A stretch of DNA of 64,000 nt from Saprospiraceae bacterium (GCA_016714445.1 JADJNF010000008.1:868001-932000), one strand, 5' to 3'; positions 44,339 through 54,249 are shown, counted from the first letter of the stretch. Notes: generated by a model from the sequence alone, not told the origin. Made by a program: numbers and translations.

Positions 44339-44911
44339 CTATCTATACATTACAGAATTTTCCAAATAATCATGTACGGCATCCGGCACCAGATATTGAA
44401 CAGATTTACCTTCATGTAAAGCCTGTCTTATAAAAGTGGCTGAAATATCCAGTAATGGCACATCCATCTTTTTCACACGAGGATAATCAGAGAATTTATC
44501 AGGGTTGTGACCAGTTCTTTTGTATAAGTAAATATCATAATTATCCAATATCTGCTGGTAGTTTTTCCACTTATCAATATTTTCCAGATTGTCCCCTCCC
44601 ATAATTAGCGCAAATATATGTTTTGGGTATTTTTCATTTAAAAAAGTCAATGTATCAATAGTATATGAAGGAAGTGGCATTGAAAATTCCACATTGGATG
44701 CTTTAATTTTAGTATTATTTCCTATGGCAAGTTGTACCAAATGATATCTGTCGTTGTCTTTTGCCAGCGAAGCTTTATTCTTAAGCGGATTATGAGGACT
44801 GACCACCATCCAAATCTGATCCAGGTCCGAATATTGAACCATGTGATTGGCAATAATCATATGGCCAACATGAACCGGATTAAAAGATCCGAAAAAAAGT
44901 CCGATTTTCAT
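44339..44911 (-). CDS. nadD: Nicotinate-nucleotide adenylyltransferase
   Basis: A 190-residue enzyme of NAD synthesis that transfers AMP to nicotinate mononucleotide. The N-terminal MKIGLFFGSFNPVHVGHM contains the (H/T)xGH nucleotidyltransferase motif; MGGDNLENIDKWKNY and the C-terminal ISATFIRQAL (SxTxxR motif) are typical of NadD. It is cytoplasmic. It follows dnaN by seven bases, so the two are cotranscribed. Confidence 0.94.
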   Translation of the reverse strand: MKIGLFFGSFNPVHVGHMIIANHMVQYSDLDQIWMVVSPHNPLKNKASLAKDNDRYHLVQLAIGNNTKIKASNVEFSMPLPSYTIDTLTFLNEKYPKHIFALIMGGDNLENIDKWKNYQQILDNYDIYLYKRTGHNPDKFSDYPRVKKMDVPLLDISATFIRQALHEGKSVQYLVPDAVHDYLENSVMYR

Positions 44912-44918
44912 CTCGTAA

Positions 44919-46031
44919 TCAATTGCCCATCATCACCGGCATAACCAGCATAAGCAGAGCTTCTCCCGGTTCTTCTTCTATAGGTACTATGATTCCTGCT
45001 CTACTTGGCGTTGAGAGTTGAAGTTTAATTTCATCCTTTTCAAGTACAGCAAGCATTTCACCCAAAAATTTTGCATTAAACCCGATAGTCATAGTATCTC
45101 CTGTAAAAGCACAATTGAGTTGTTCGGTGGCTTCATTGGAGAAGTCAAGATCTTGTGCAGAAATAGTCATACTTTTTTCAGTAAGATTAAGTATAACCTG
45201 ATTAGTGGATTTATTGGCATAAATAGCTATCCTCTTAAGAGAATTTAGGAAGTCTTTTCTATTTATGGTTGCTTCATATGGATTTTCCACTGGAATAACG
45301 GCATTGTATTCAGGATATTTTGCATCTATCAGCCTGCAAACTATTTTTGTTCTTCCGAAACTAAAGAATATATTTGCTTTGTTAAAACTGATCGTTACAT
45401 CACATTCTTCTGATAATGCATTTTTCACCAGTGTAAGTCCTTTTTTAGGGATAATCAAAGATTTTGCTATATCCGTTTTTAAATTGCCTACAGTATATTT
45501 TACAAGTTTATGCGCATCTGTGGCTACAAAGTGAAGTTTAGTAAAATCTATTTGTATCAGTACGCCCGTCATTGCTAGCCTAAGTTCATCATTGCTCGTT
45601 GCAAATATGGTGTTGGTTATACCTTTTTGTATCTTTTTTGAAGAAAGTGATAATGTTTCCACATCGTCCTCTTCAGGTGGATTTGGAAAGTCCTCTGCTG
45701 AGTCGCCAGATAATTTATATACTCCAAAGGCGGACAGTATTTTAACAGCATTGTTTTCATCGACCGAAATGGTTACCGGTTGCTCAGGCAAAGCCTTAAT
45801 GGTATCCAGCAAAATTTTGGCAGGAATAGCAATGATTCCATTATCATCAGACGTAACATCCAGTTTTGTGATGATCGTCGTTTCAAGATTAGTGGATGTA
45901 ATTGTTAAAACATTATCTTCTACAGCAAATAAATAATCTTCCATAATGGGGAGCACTGGATTTGCACTTATCGCACCCGATGCAATATTAAGCTGCTTTA
46001 ATAATTCTGATGATGAAACTTCAAACCTCAT
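44919..46031 (-). CDS. dnaN: DNA polymerase III beta subunit (sliding clamp)
   Basis: A 370-residue sliding clamp of three repeated domains that tethers the replicative polymerase. It starts MRFEVSSSELLKQLNIASGA; VETLSLSSKKIQKGI, FVATDAHKLVKY and the C-terminal LLMLVMPVMMGN correspond to the ends of domains 1 and 2 and to the conserved MPM-type C terminus. dnaA is not adjacent, so this is not the classical dnaA-dnaN origin. A TAnnTTTG box is 80 bases upstream. Confidence 0.96.
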   Translation of the reverse strand: MRFEVSSSELLKQLNIASGAISANPVLPIMEDYLFAVEDNVLTITSTNLETTIITKLDVTSDDNGIIAIPAKILLDTIKALPEQPVTISVDENNAVKILSAFGVYKLSGDSAEDFPNPPEEDDVETLSLSSKKIQKGITNTIFATSNDELRLAMTGVLIQIDFTKLHFVATDAHKLVKYTVGNLKTDIAKSLIIPKKGLTLVKNALSEECDVTISFNKANIFFSFGRTKIVCRLIDAKYPEYNAVIPVENPYEATINRKDFLNSLKRIAIYANKSTNQVILNLTEKSMTISAQDLDFSNEATEQLNCAFTGDTMTIGFNAKFLGEMLAVLEKDEIKLQLSTPSRAGIIVPIEEEPGEALLMLVMPVMMGN

Positions 46032-46111
46032 TTTCTTACCTTTTAACTGTTTAAATATTTTTTGGTGTGCAGCATTAAATAAATATTGTCAACCTAGAAA
46101 ATACTACGGCA

Positions 46112-46119
46112 CAAATTTA
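46112..46119 (-). promoter_or_regulatory. Bacteroidota -7 box (TAAATTTG)
   Basis: TAnnTTTG match on the minus strand about 80 bases upstream of dnaN; candidate promoter of dnaN-nadD. Confidence 0.4.
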
Positions 46120-46254
46120 ATACATATTGTCATATTTCCTAACATAGCGTTGATATTGAAATAATTAAATGGGGTGAATTATTGATTTAGTCCATTTTTT
46201 GATATATTTATTTATGATTTTATAATGATTATCTTTCGTTGATAAGAATGTTTT

Positions 46255-46262
46255 TACTTTTG
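46255..46262 (+). promoter_or_regulatory. Bacteroidota -7 box (TACTTTTG)
   Basis: Exact TAnnTTTG match 19 bases upstream of the M16-like gene, implying a very short leader. Confidence 0.45.
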
Positions 46263-46281
46263 CTTTCTTAAAGTATTCTTT

Positions 46282-47556
46282 ATGTTGAACAGAAAAATCG
46301 GACCGGTAACCAAGGAAATAAAAAAACTATTGATTCCTGATATTGAGATGTATGATTTATCAAATGGATTGAAGGTTTGTGAAATAAATCTCGGAAGTCA
46401 GGAGATTCTCAAAATAGAAATAGTACATGTGGCCGGCCGCTCTGTTGAAGATTTCCCCCTTTCCAGCAGAGCGGTATCATCACTTTTAAAAGATGGTTGC
46501 AGAAATAAAAGTTCAGCACAAATAGCTGAAGAAATCGATTTTTATGGCTCAAGTATCAAGACAGGGTCTAATATGGATTTTTCTTATACTACCTTTTATA
46601 CACTCACCAAACATTTTGACAATATTGTACCTATTCTGTTTGATATGTACTATTATCCCACCTTTCCCGAAGACGAAATTGAAAAATTTAAACATCTCAA
46701 CATTCAGAAACTTAAAGAAGAACTAAATAAAAATGATGTCCTCACTTATCGAAGGATTACAGAAGAGATCTTTGGACATAAGCACGCATATGGTTATAAT
46801 AGTACCGAAAATGATTACTTAAATGTAAATAAGGACATGATTTTATCTCATTACGAAGATTATCTCGGAACCGATAACTGTTATATATTTTTAAGTGGGA
46901 AGATAAATGATCATATAAGAAAAACCATTTCTGATTTGTTTGGAACAGTGATAAAAAATACCAGAAAAAAAGATTTTACACCAGCAACTAATCCAGTGTC
47001 AGGTAAAAAAATAAACCTAATAAGTAAAAATGAACATCAAAGCGCGATAAAAACTGGTAGGAAATTATTTAATAAAAATCATCCCGACAATGTAGTTTTT
47101 TATCTGTTAAATACTATTTTGGGAGGCTATTTTGGTTCCAGACTTATGACAAGTATCAGAGAAGACAAAGGATATACCTATGATATTTCTTCTAATGTAG
47201 ACCAAATGTTGTATGATGGATGTTTTTATATCAGTACGGAGGCTGCTACTGAATATGTAGAACCAATACTGGAAGAGGTCTATTTTCAAATGGAAATATT
47301 GAAAAATGAAAAAGTTGGAGCAAAAGAACTTATCATGGTAAAGAATTATCTGATGGGTACATTTATGAATATGCTGGATGGACCAATGAATGTTTCTTCC
47401 TTTGCTAAATCAATGATTCTTTCGGGCAAAAAACCATTGGATTTTTTGGAATTTACAGACGAAATGGTCGAAATGTCCCCGGAAATGATCTTAAAGGCAG
47501 CTCAGATTTACCTCAATAAGGAAGATATGATAGAAGTGATAGTTTCCCCATATTGA
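46282..47556 (+). CDS. M16-family protein lacking the zinc motif
   Basis: A 424-residue cytoplasmic or periplasmic protein (no signal peptide visible) with the two-lobe M16B layout: EIVHVAGRSVEDFPLSSRAV at the start and SRLMTSIREDKGYTYDISSN in the second lobe, the usual R/Y substrate-binding segment. The HxxEH zinc motif is absent; the corresponding helix reads SSRAVSSLLKDG. In two-subunit M16 enzymes this is the non-catalytic subunit, normally next to an active partner. No partner lies beside it here; dnaN is divergent and mreB follows 142 bases later. Confidence 0.88.
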   Translation: MLNRKIGPVTKEIKKLLIPDIEMYDLSNGLKVCEINLGSQEILKIEIVHVAGRSVEDFPLSSRAVSSLLKDGCRNKSSAQIAEEIDFYGSSIKTGSNMDFSYTTFYTLTKHFDNIVPILFDMYYYPTFPEDEIEKFKHLNIQKLKEELNKNDVLTYRRITEEIFGHKHAYGYNSTENDYLNVNKDMILSHYEDYLGTDNCYIFLSGKINDHIRKTISDLFGTVIKNTRKKDFTPATNPVSGKKINLISKNEHQSAIKTGRKLFNKNHPDNVVFYLLNTILGGYFGSRLMTSIREDKGYTYDISSNVDQMLYDGCFYISTEAATEYVEPILEEVYFQMEILKNEKVGAKELIMVKNYLMGTFMNMLDGPMNVSSFAKSMILSGKKPLDFLEFTDEMVEMSPEMILKAAQIYLNKEDMIEVIVSPY

Positions 47557-47630
47557 CAGTTAATCGACACAAAAGCAAATTATTATGTATTCATTGACAA
47601 AAAAGATAGCCTATTGTTGACTATTTTTTA

Positions 47631-47638
47631 TAATTTTG
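47631..47638 (+). promoter_or_regulatory. Bacteroidota -7 box (TAATTTTG)
   Basis: Exact TAnnTTTG match 60 bases upstream of mreB, in the gap after the M16-like gene; candidate promoter of the mre operon. Confidence 0.5.
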
Positions 47639-47698
47639 CACCGCATAAGTTAAATTTGCTATATAAATTCTAATAATTTCTTATTCAATATATACATA

Positions 47699-48730
47699 AT
47701 GAGGTTTTTTAATTTTTTTACTCAGGAGCTGGCGGTTGATTTAGGCACAGCAAATACCCTCATAATACAAAATGACAAGGTAGTTGTTGACGAACCTTCC
47801 ATTGTTGCTATCAATCGCAATACCGGAGAAGTTATTGCTGTGGGAAATAAAGCCATGCAAATGCATGAAAAAACACACGATAATATTAAAACCATCAGAC
47901 CTCTAAAAGATGGAGTAATTGCAGACTTTCAGGCAGCAGAAGCCCTTATTCAGGGTTTGATAAATATGATAGGAGAGAAGAGAAGATTTTTTACACATCT
48001 TAAAATGGTTATTTGCATTCCTTCAGGTATAACTGAAGTGGAAAAAAGAGCTGTTTTTGATTCAGCAGACCACGTAGATTCAAAGGAGACCTATCTTATT
48101 CATGAACCTATGGCAGCCGCGTTGGGTATTGGATTGGATGTAGAAGAGCCCATTGGAAATATGGTGATAGACATTGGAGGTGGAACTACTGAAATCGCAG
48201 TAATCGCCTTATCAGGTATTGTGACGGATCAATCTATAAGAATAGCAGGTGATGAATTTACCAATGACATTATCGACTATATGAAAAGGAAACACAACAT
48301 CCTGATTGGTGAGCGAACTGCAGAACAAATAAAAATAAATGTAGGTGCAGCCATTGCAGACCTTACAGATGCTCCGCCCAAATATGCAGTCAATGGGCGA
48401 GACATGTTGACCGGAATACCGAAACAAGTATTTACGACGCATGTCGAAATTGCTGAAGCGATAGATAAATCAATTGCTAAAATCGAAGAAGCAGTGTTAA
48501 AAGCACTTGAAGACACCCCACCTGAGTTATCTTCAGATATTTACAAAACAGGAATTTACCTTACCGGAGGAGGTGCTTTATTAAGAGGTCTTGATAAAAG
48601 AATGGCTGCCAAAACAAAACTTAAAGTGCATATTGCGGATGATCCATTGAGAGCTGTGGTAAGAGGTACCGGACTGGCCCTAAAAAATTCGCACAGATAC
48701 TCTTTCCTTATGGACCGTAAAAGTATATGA
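47699..48730 (+). CDS. mreB: Rod shape-determining protein MreB
   Basis: A 343-residue bacterial actin that organises the elongasome on the inner membrane. ATP-binding signatures are present: phosphate 1 VDLGTANTLI, phosphate 2 VIDIGGGTTEIAV, adenosine YLTGGGALLRG, and MAAALGIGLDVEEP. The N-terminal amphipathic MRFFNFFTQEL suits membrane binding. First gene of mreB-mreC-mreD-mrdA; 16 bases to mreC. Confidence 0.97.
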   Translation: MRFFNFFTQELAVDLGTANTLIIQNDKVVVDEPSIVAINRNTGEVIAVGNKAMQMHEKTHDNIKTIRPLKDGVIADFQAAEALIQGLINMIGEKRRFFTHLKMVICIPSGITEVEKRAVFDSADHVDSKETYLIHEPMAAALGIGLDVEEPIGNMVIDIGGGTTEIAVIALSGIVTDQSIRIAGDEFTNDIIDYMKRKHNILIGERTAEQIKINVGAAIADLTDAPPKYAVNGRDMLTGIPKQVFTTHVEIAEAIDKSIAKIEEAVLKALEDTPPELSSDIYKTGIYLTGGGALLRGLDKRMAAKTKLKVHIADDPLRAVVRGTGLALKNSHRYSFLMDRKSI

Positions 48731-48746
48731 CTTTAACCCCGACTGA

Positions 48747-49571
48747 ATGTACAATGTCGTTCAATTATTTGCAAAATACGGCGCACACATCATGTTTGTG
48801 GTGTTGGAAATAATTTGTTTTTATCTTATTATTAATTACAATTTGGTTCAGAAAGAAATATTTCTGAACTCTTCAAATGTATATGCTGCTAAAATAGCAC
48901 AGCAGCAATCTAAAATATCTCAGTTTTCAAATCTCAGGAATCAGAATGATAGCCTGATGCATGAAAATGCAACATTAATAGAAAATCTCATCACCATTGA
49001 GTACTCCTCCGATAATATACCGGAAGCAGATAGTTTTTACAATCAATATAGTCTGATACCTGCTTCCATTTGTAATAGCACCATTCATTTGCGAAATAAT
49101 CATTTTACCCTTTGTAAAGGAAGCAGGGAAGGAATAAAAAAAGACATGGGTGTTATTTCTTCTTATCAGGGCATCATTGGAATTGTAAGAAATGTCTCAG
49201 AAAATTTTTCGCATGTCATGTCCCTTTTAAATAGTCAAACCAAAATCAGCTGTTCCATTAAGAGTAGAAAAGGACATGGTAGCCTGGTTTGGAAGACGAT
49301 GGATCCACTAAGGATGACTTTGGAATCCATTCCAAAGCACGAAAAAATTGCCGTTGGTGATACTGTAATTACCAGTGGATATTCTACGATGTTTCCCAGG
49401 GGCATACTAGTAGGCAAAATTGAAAAATATGTATCCATTCCTGGCAGTAATAATTATGACATAACAGTTAAACTATTCAACGATCTGACCAATATCAAAT
49501 ATGCATACGTTATTCAAAATCGACTAGACACTGAACAAGCTAAACTGGAAAAGGAGGTAGTTGATGAATAG
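48747..49571 (+). CDS. mreC: Rod shape-determining protein MreC
   Basis: A 274-residue periplasmic scaffold with one N-terminal transmembrane helix (about 13-33), a coiled coil (about 50-90, QQQSKISQFSNLRNQNDSLM) and a C-terminal double beta-barrel (CSKG-like FTLCKGSREGIKKDMGV, TSGYSTMFPRGILVGKI). It bridges MreB/MreD and PBP2. Its stop overlaps the mreD start by eight bases, so translation is coupled. Confidence 0.94.
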   Translation: MYNVVQLFAKYGAHIMFVVLEIICFYLIINYNLVQKEIFLNSSNVYAAKIAQQQSKISQFSNLRNQNDSLMHENATLIENLITIEYSSDNIPEADSFYNQYSLIPASICNSTIHLRNNHFTLCKGSREGIKKDMGVISSYQGIIGIVRNVSENFSHVMSLLNSQTKISCSIKSRKGHGSLVWKTMDPLRMTLESIPKHEKIAVGDTVITSGYSTMFPRGILVGKIEKYVSIPGSNNYDITVKLFNDLTNIKYAYVIQNRLDTEQAKLEKEVVDE

Positions 49572-50085
49572 TGCCATTCAAACAAATATTATCAGAATTA
49601 TTTTTGTTTTTTTGGCCCAGGTGCTGATATTCAAGCAGATCACTTTTTCTTTAGGTGGACTTGCATATATTCACTTTCTTATCTACCCTATCGCCATACT
49701 ATTAATGCCTGTAAAAACATCCAGACCGGTTTTACTTGTTTTAGCATTCATATTTGGAATAGCTTTGGATATGTTTTATGATTCTCCGGGTATTCATGCA
49801 GCAGCATTAGTATTTACTGCTTATATCAGAAATATTATAATTATATTTCTGGAGCCTTTTGATGGTTATAATATAGATGATGTCCCAACTTTAAAAAGAA
49901 TGGGCACGGGCTGGTTTGTTTCTTATATCAGTGTTGCCTTATTAATCCATACTTTTGTTTACTTTAGTATTGAGGCTTTTTCTTTTGTTTTCTTTTTTGA
50001 GATTTTTCTCAATACAATATTCAGTTTTATCGTTACTTTTATATTTGTTCTGGTTTTACAGTTTATTTTCAGAACTAAATATTAA
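49564..50085 (+). CDS. mreD: Rod shape-determining protein MreD
   Basis: A 173-residue integral membrane protein with five or six transmembrane segments (for example IRIIFVFLAQVLIFK, FIFGIALDMFYDSPGIHAA). FGIALDMFYDSPGIH is the conserved MreD loop in Bacteroidota. The ATG at 49564 is preferred to the TTG codon just before it. It lies between mreC (overlap) and mrdA (25 bases). Confidence 0.9.
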   Translation: MNSAIQTNIIRIIFVFLAQVLIFKQITFSLGGLAYIHFLIYPIAILLMPVKTSRPVLLVLAFIFGIALDMFYDSPGIHAAALVFTAYIRNIIIIFLEPFDGYNIDDVPTLKRMGTGWFVSYISVALLIHTFVYFSIEAFSFVFFFEIFLNTIFSFIVTFIFVLVLQFIFRTKY

Positions 50086-50110
50086 AATAAGCTGAAATCA
50101 ATATAAGAAG

Positions 50111-51982
50111 ATGAGACACCTGGTTGATAGAAAATACAGTGTAATATATGCTATAAGTTTAGTAGCACTAATTCTGACCTTGAAGGCAGCCCACCTTCAA
50201 TTATTTTCTAATAAATATAAAGAACAAGCTCAAAAAACAACCCTTGAAAAAAGTCTGGTTTATCCATCCAGAGGCATTATCTATGACAGAAATGGAAAAA
50301 CACTTGTATTTAATAAGTCGATTTACATCATTTATGCAGTATATAGAAAGATTGATCCCAAAATGGATACAACCTTATTCTGTTCGTTATTAGGCATTGA
50401 TAAAGAAACGTTTATTACTAACCTGAATAAAGATTGGAAAAACCCTCAGTTTCACAAATCAATCCCTTTTGTTTTTCTTAATAAAGTAAGTCCCGAACAA
50501 TATGCTATTTTTCAGGAACACCTGTATAAGTTTCCAGGATTTTATCCCGAACAAAGAAGTATTCGTGGTTATCCTCACAATCATGCGTCACATGTCCTGG
50601 GTTATCTTGGAGAAGTAGATAAAAAAATCATAGAAAATGGAAACGGTATTTACATTGCCGGGGATTTTATCGGCAAATCAGGACTTGAAATTGCTTATGA
50701 AAAAGAACTTAGCGGTGGAAAAGGAGTCAATTATATTTTGAAAGATAATCTGGGAAGGCAGGTAGGTTCTTATGACAATGGCAGATTGGATAGTATGGCC
50801 AATCCCGGTGAGGACATGAAAATAAGTATTGACCTTGATCTTCAAGCATATGCCGATAGTTTGATGATGAATAAACGTGGAGGACTTGTGGCCATTGAAC
50901 CATCCACAGGAGAAATACTTGCTATGGTAAGTGCTCCCACATATGACCCCAATCTACTGAGTCTGGACGAAAACAGAAGTGCTGGTATGCAACAACTTTT
51001 ATTGGACACCATCAATCGGCCGCTAAACAACAGGGCTGTCACAAATAGATATCCTCCAGGGTCTATTTTTAAACCTGTAATCTCATTAATCGCACTTCAA
51101 AAAGGAGTCACCTGGGTAAACCGACCCATTTTCTGTCCGGGATTTTTCAGACTCAGTGCTTCCAAAGTCCAAAAATGTCATGCTCATCAAACCATTCACA
51201 ATATATCAGAAGCCATCCAGCATTCTTGTAACACATATTATTTTCAGATTACCAAAGACTTCCTGGATTTATACAGTTATAAAAAACCAGGCATTGGTTT
51301 GGATACATTGGTGTCTTATCTTAAGGATTTTGGTTTAGGTAGCAAATTAGGGCTTGACTACAGCTATGAAAATAAGGGATTAATACCGGACTCAAAATAT
51401 TACGACAGAGTATACAGCAAAGAAACCAACGGCTGGAGGTCAATGTGGGTACTATCATTAGGTATAGGGCAGGGAGAAATGCAATTGACGACTGTTCAAA
51501 TGGCAAATCTGGCTGTTATTATGGCGAACAGGGGATATTACATTACACCACATTTTATAAAAAACTACCCGTCCGGAAAACTTTTACCTGTTGAATTTAC
51601 CAACAAAAAAAGAGTCCGTATTGACACAAAATATTTTCAGCCGGTGGTGGATGGTTTGGAACGGGTAGTTACTGCCGGAACAGCTAGAATAGCATTTGTT
51701 CCTGGATTGGATATATGTGGAAAAACGGGTACATCTCAGAATCCTCACGGCAAGGATCACTCCGTATTTTTTGGTTTTGCTCCCAAAAATAATCCTAAAA
51801 TTGCTATTGCTGTTTTTATAGAAAATGCCGGATGGGGAGGCGATTGGGCAGCACCTATTGCCAGTCTGCTTATGGAAAAATACATCAAAAAATCAATTGA
51901 TCCGTCAAGAAAATATCTGGAGACAAAAATGTTTAAAGGATTGACAAATGTAAAAAATTACGATCTGACAACCATACGGTAA
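50111..51982 (+). CDS. mrdA: Penicillin-binding protein 2 (elongasome transpeptidase)
   Basis: A 623-residue monofunctional class B PBP. It has an N-terminal transmembrane helix (about 9-27), a pedestal region with SRGIIYDRNGKTLV, and a transpeptidase domain with Ser318-x-x-Lys321 (GSIFKPV), the SxN motif SCN (IQHSCNTYY) and KTG (CGKTGTSQNPHGKDH). It cross-links peptidoglycan during elongation with MreBCD. The usual following gene rodA is not present; glgB comes next after 68 bases. Confidence 0.95.
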   Translation: MRHLVDRKYSVIYAISLVALILTLKAAHLQLFSNKYKEQAQKTTLEKSLVYPSRGIIYDRNGKTLVFNKSIYIIYAVYRKIDPKMDTTLFCSLLGIDKETFITNLNKDWKNPQFHKSIPFVFLNKVSPEQYAIFQEHLYKFPGFYPEQRSIRGYPHNHASHVLGYLGEVDKKIIENGNGIYIAGDFIGKSGLEIAYEKELSGGKGVNYILKDNLGRQVGSYDNGRLDSMANPGEDMKISIDLDLQAYADSLMMNKRGGLVAIEPSTGEILAMVSAPTYDPNLLSLDENRSAGMQQLLLDTINRPLNNRAVTNRYPPGSIFKPVISLIALQKGVTWVNRPIFCPGFFRLSASKVQKCHAHQTIHNISEAIQHSCNTYYFQITKDFLDLYSYKKPGIGLDTLVSYLKDFGLGSKLGLDYSYENKGLIPDSKYYDRVYSKETNGWRSMWVLSLGIGQGEMQLTTVQMANLAVIMANRGYYITPHFIKNYPSGKLLPVEFTNKKRVRIDTKYFQPVVDGLERVVTAGTARIAFVPGLDICGKTGTSQNPHGKDHSVFFGFAPKNNPKIAIAVFIENAGWGGDWAAPIASLLMEKYIKKSIDPSRKYLETKMFKGLTNVKNYDLTTIR

Positions 51983-52050
51983 TTATTAATTGTTTTTTTT
52001 ACTTTACAAATCTTCAGTATATTGTATATTGCTACCCAAAAGCAATTATT

Positions 52051-54051
52051 ATGGATTCTTCAAAAGTTACCGTTTATTCATTGTTTACTGATTTTGATAT
52101 TTCTTTGTTCAAAACGGGAAAGCATTATCGTTTATACAATAAAATGGGTGCTCATCCCATGAGTTTGAACGGGGTGGAAGGATGTTATTTTGCAGTTTAC
52201 GCTCCCAATGCAGAAAAATTATGTGTTGTTGGAGATTTTAATCACTGGAATGGGGAACAATATCTTCTGTATTCGCGATGGGATAAGTCTGGTATCTGGG
52301 AAGGTTTCATACCAGGGGTCGGACACGGAATGGTATTTAAGTATAAAATCTATCCTTATGACCATGGAAGGATAAGAATGAAGGCAGATCCCTATGCCGT
52401 AAAAGCCGAAAAACCACCTTTGTCCGGATCAGTGGTTTGGGATTTGAGATACGAATGGAAGGATGAGGAATGGATGCAGGCCAGGCCTAAGAAAAATGCA
52501 CATAATCAACCCCATTCAGTCTATGAAATGCACTTTGGATCCTGGAAAAGAAAGGCAGACGAAAAGAGATCTCTGACATATTTCGAAATGGCAGATGAAC
52601 TAATTCCTTTTTTATTGGATATGGCGTATACCCATATTGAGTTTTTACCGTTGGCAGAACATCCTTATGAACCTTCCTGGGGTTACCAGGTCACTGGGTA
52701 TTATGCTGCTACAAGTAGGTTTGGGAGACCTGAAGAGTTGATGTATCTGATAGACAAACTTCATGAAGCCGGTATTGGTGTTATCATGGATTGGGTGCCG
52801 GCTCATTTTCCATCAGATGACTTTTCACTTGCAACATTTGACGGGTCATGTGTGTACGAACACCCGGACAGACGGAGAGGCTTTCATCCTGACTGGAATA
52901 CTTTGATATTTAATTTCGGCAGACCAGAGATAAAAAGTTTTTTAATTTCAAATGCGTTTTTCTGGCTGGAAAAATATCATATAGATGGTTTGAGAGTAGA
53001 TGCTGTATCTTCTATTGCATTTTTGGATTATTCGCGCAATGAAGGTGAATGGGAACCAAATCAATATGGTGGAAGGGAGAATCTGGAAGCAATTGCATTT
53101 CTTCAGGAATTCAACACAGCTGTATATGGATCTTTTCCGGGGATACAGACCATTGCTGAAGAGTCAACATCTTATCCTATGGTCTCTCGTCCTGTGTTTC
53201 AGGGTGGTCTTGGTTTTGGAATGAAATGGATGATGGGCTGGATGCACGATACGATAGATTATTATAAAAGAGAGTTTATCTATAGAAAATTTCATCAGAA
53301 TGACATCACCTTTAGTGTTATGTATGCCTTCTCAGAAAATTTTATGTTACCTCTCTCTCATGATGAAGTTGTACATGGCAAAGCTTCCATGATCGGTAAA
53401 ATGTGTGGGGATGAATGGCAAAAATTTGCGAATTTACGAACACTTTATAGTTATATGTTTACTCATCCAGGGACAAAATTGCTATTCATGGGAAATGATA
53501 TGGCACCATATACGGAGTGGAATTTTACCTGGGAACTTGAGTGGGATCTCTTAAACTATCCATCTCACAAAGGTATAAACGAAACAGTAAAGGCCCTCAA
53601 TCGGTTGTACAGAAATGAAAAGGCACTGTATCACTACAATTTCAGTCATGAAGGATTTGAATGGATAGATGCCGGCGACAGAGTAAATTCCATATTAATT
53701 TATCAACGGAAATCGGACATCAAAAATGACGTCCTGATGATAGTTTGCAATCTAAATATAACCCCACATAAAGATTATAAAATCGGAATGAGTGCAAAAC
53801 AGACTTGGGAGTTAATTTTTAACTCTGATGATAAAAAATATTGGGGAAGTGGATATGAAGTTCGACAAAAAGCAGCAACAAAAAAAGAAGAATGGCATGG
53901 AAAAAAACATATGTTAGAGATCGATATTCCACCATTGTCCGTTATGGTGTACAGATTGATTTCGTCAGTGGAAGATAAACAAAAGCCCAAAAGAGCAATT
54001 AAAACTAATCCACCAGAACAAAAAATAAAAGTTTTACAAAGTAAAAAGTAA
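52051..54051 (+). CDS. glgB: 1,4-alpha-glucan branching enzyme
   Basis: A 666-residue GH13 enzyme forming alpha-1,6 branches in glycogen. An N-terminal CBM48-type domain contains FAVYAPNAEKLCVVGDFNHW. Catalytic-region motifs are EFLPLAEHPYEPSWGYQVTG, DGLRVDAVSS (nucleophile Asp), IAEESTSYP (acid/base Glu) and LPLSHDEVVHGK (third Asp). The C-terminal tail is Lys-rich. It follows mrdA in the same direction without a promoter box in the 68-base gap, although no functional link to the elongasome is known. No other glycogen genes are visible. A terminator hairpin overlaps its stop. Confidence 0.96.
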   Translation: MDSSKVTVYSLFTDFDISLFKTGKHYRLYNKMGAHPMSLNGVEGCYFAVYAPNAEKLCVVGDFNHWNGEQYLLYSRWDKSGIWEGFIPGVGHGMVFKYKIYPYDHGRIRMKADPYAVKAEKPPLSGSVVWDLRYEWKDEEWMQARPKKNAHNQPHSVYEMHFGSWKRKADEKRSLTYFEMADELIPFLLDMAYTHIEFLPLAEHPYEPSWGYQVTGYYAATSRFGRPEELMYLIDKLHEAGIGVIMDWVPAHFPSDDFSLATFDGSCVYEHPDRRRGFHPDWNTLIFNFGRPEIKSFLISNAFFWLEKYHIDGLRVDAVSSIAFLDYSRNEGEWEPNQYGGRENLEAIAFLQEFNTAVYGSFPGIQTIAEESTSYPMVSRPVFQGGLGFGMKWMMGWMHDTIDYYKREFIYRKFHQNDITFSVMYAFSENFMLPLSHDEVVHGKASMIGKMCGDEWQKFANLRTLYSYMFTHPGTKLLFMGNDMAPYTEWNFTWELEWDLLNYPSHKGINETVKALNRLYRNEKALYHYNFSHEGFEWIDAGDRVNSILIYQRKSDIKNDVLMIVCNLNITPHKDYKIGMSAKQTWELIFNSDDKKYWGSGYEVRQKAATKKEEWHGKKHMLEIDIPPLSVMVYRLISSVEDKQKPKRAIKTNPPEQKIKVLQSKK

Positions 54052-54082
54052 AAATCTAACTTATTTGTAGATTTTTGTTTTT
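54050..54082 (+). terminator. Terminator after glgB
   Basis: Stem AAAAATCTA (54050-54058) with TAGATTTTT (54068-54076), 9-base loop, then GTTTTT. It overlaps the glgB stop codon, which is acceptable for a rho-independent terminator. Confidence 0.6.
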
Positions 54083-54212
54083 AAAACTATAAATTTAAAA
54101 TTTGGCTATTTTATAAAATATTATTCTGTTTGATGTGTTTTTTATTTTACTATTTAAAATAATATTTTGTTAAGGATCCGTTAAATATGCTTCTTGTTTA
54201 AACGATTTGATG

Positions 54213-54220
54213 TACTTTTG
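54213..54220 (+). promoter_or_regulatory. Promoter of a small transcription unit (TACTTTTG)
   Basis: Exact TAnnTTTG box with TTCTTG about 16 bases upstream (54191-54196). It starts a unit that ends at the strong terminator at 54453-54489. Confidence 0.5.
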
Positions 54221-54249
54221 CGTCTTATTTCAAAATAAGCAACAAAGTT

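Noticed and set aside
44919..46031. dnaN as a marker of the replication origin
   Set aside because: No dnaA, gyrB or clustered DnaA-box-like sites were seen nearby.
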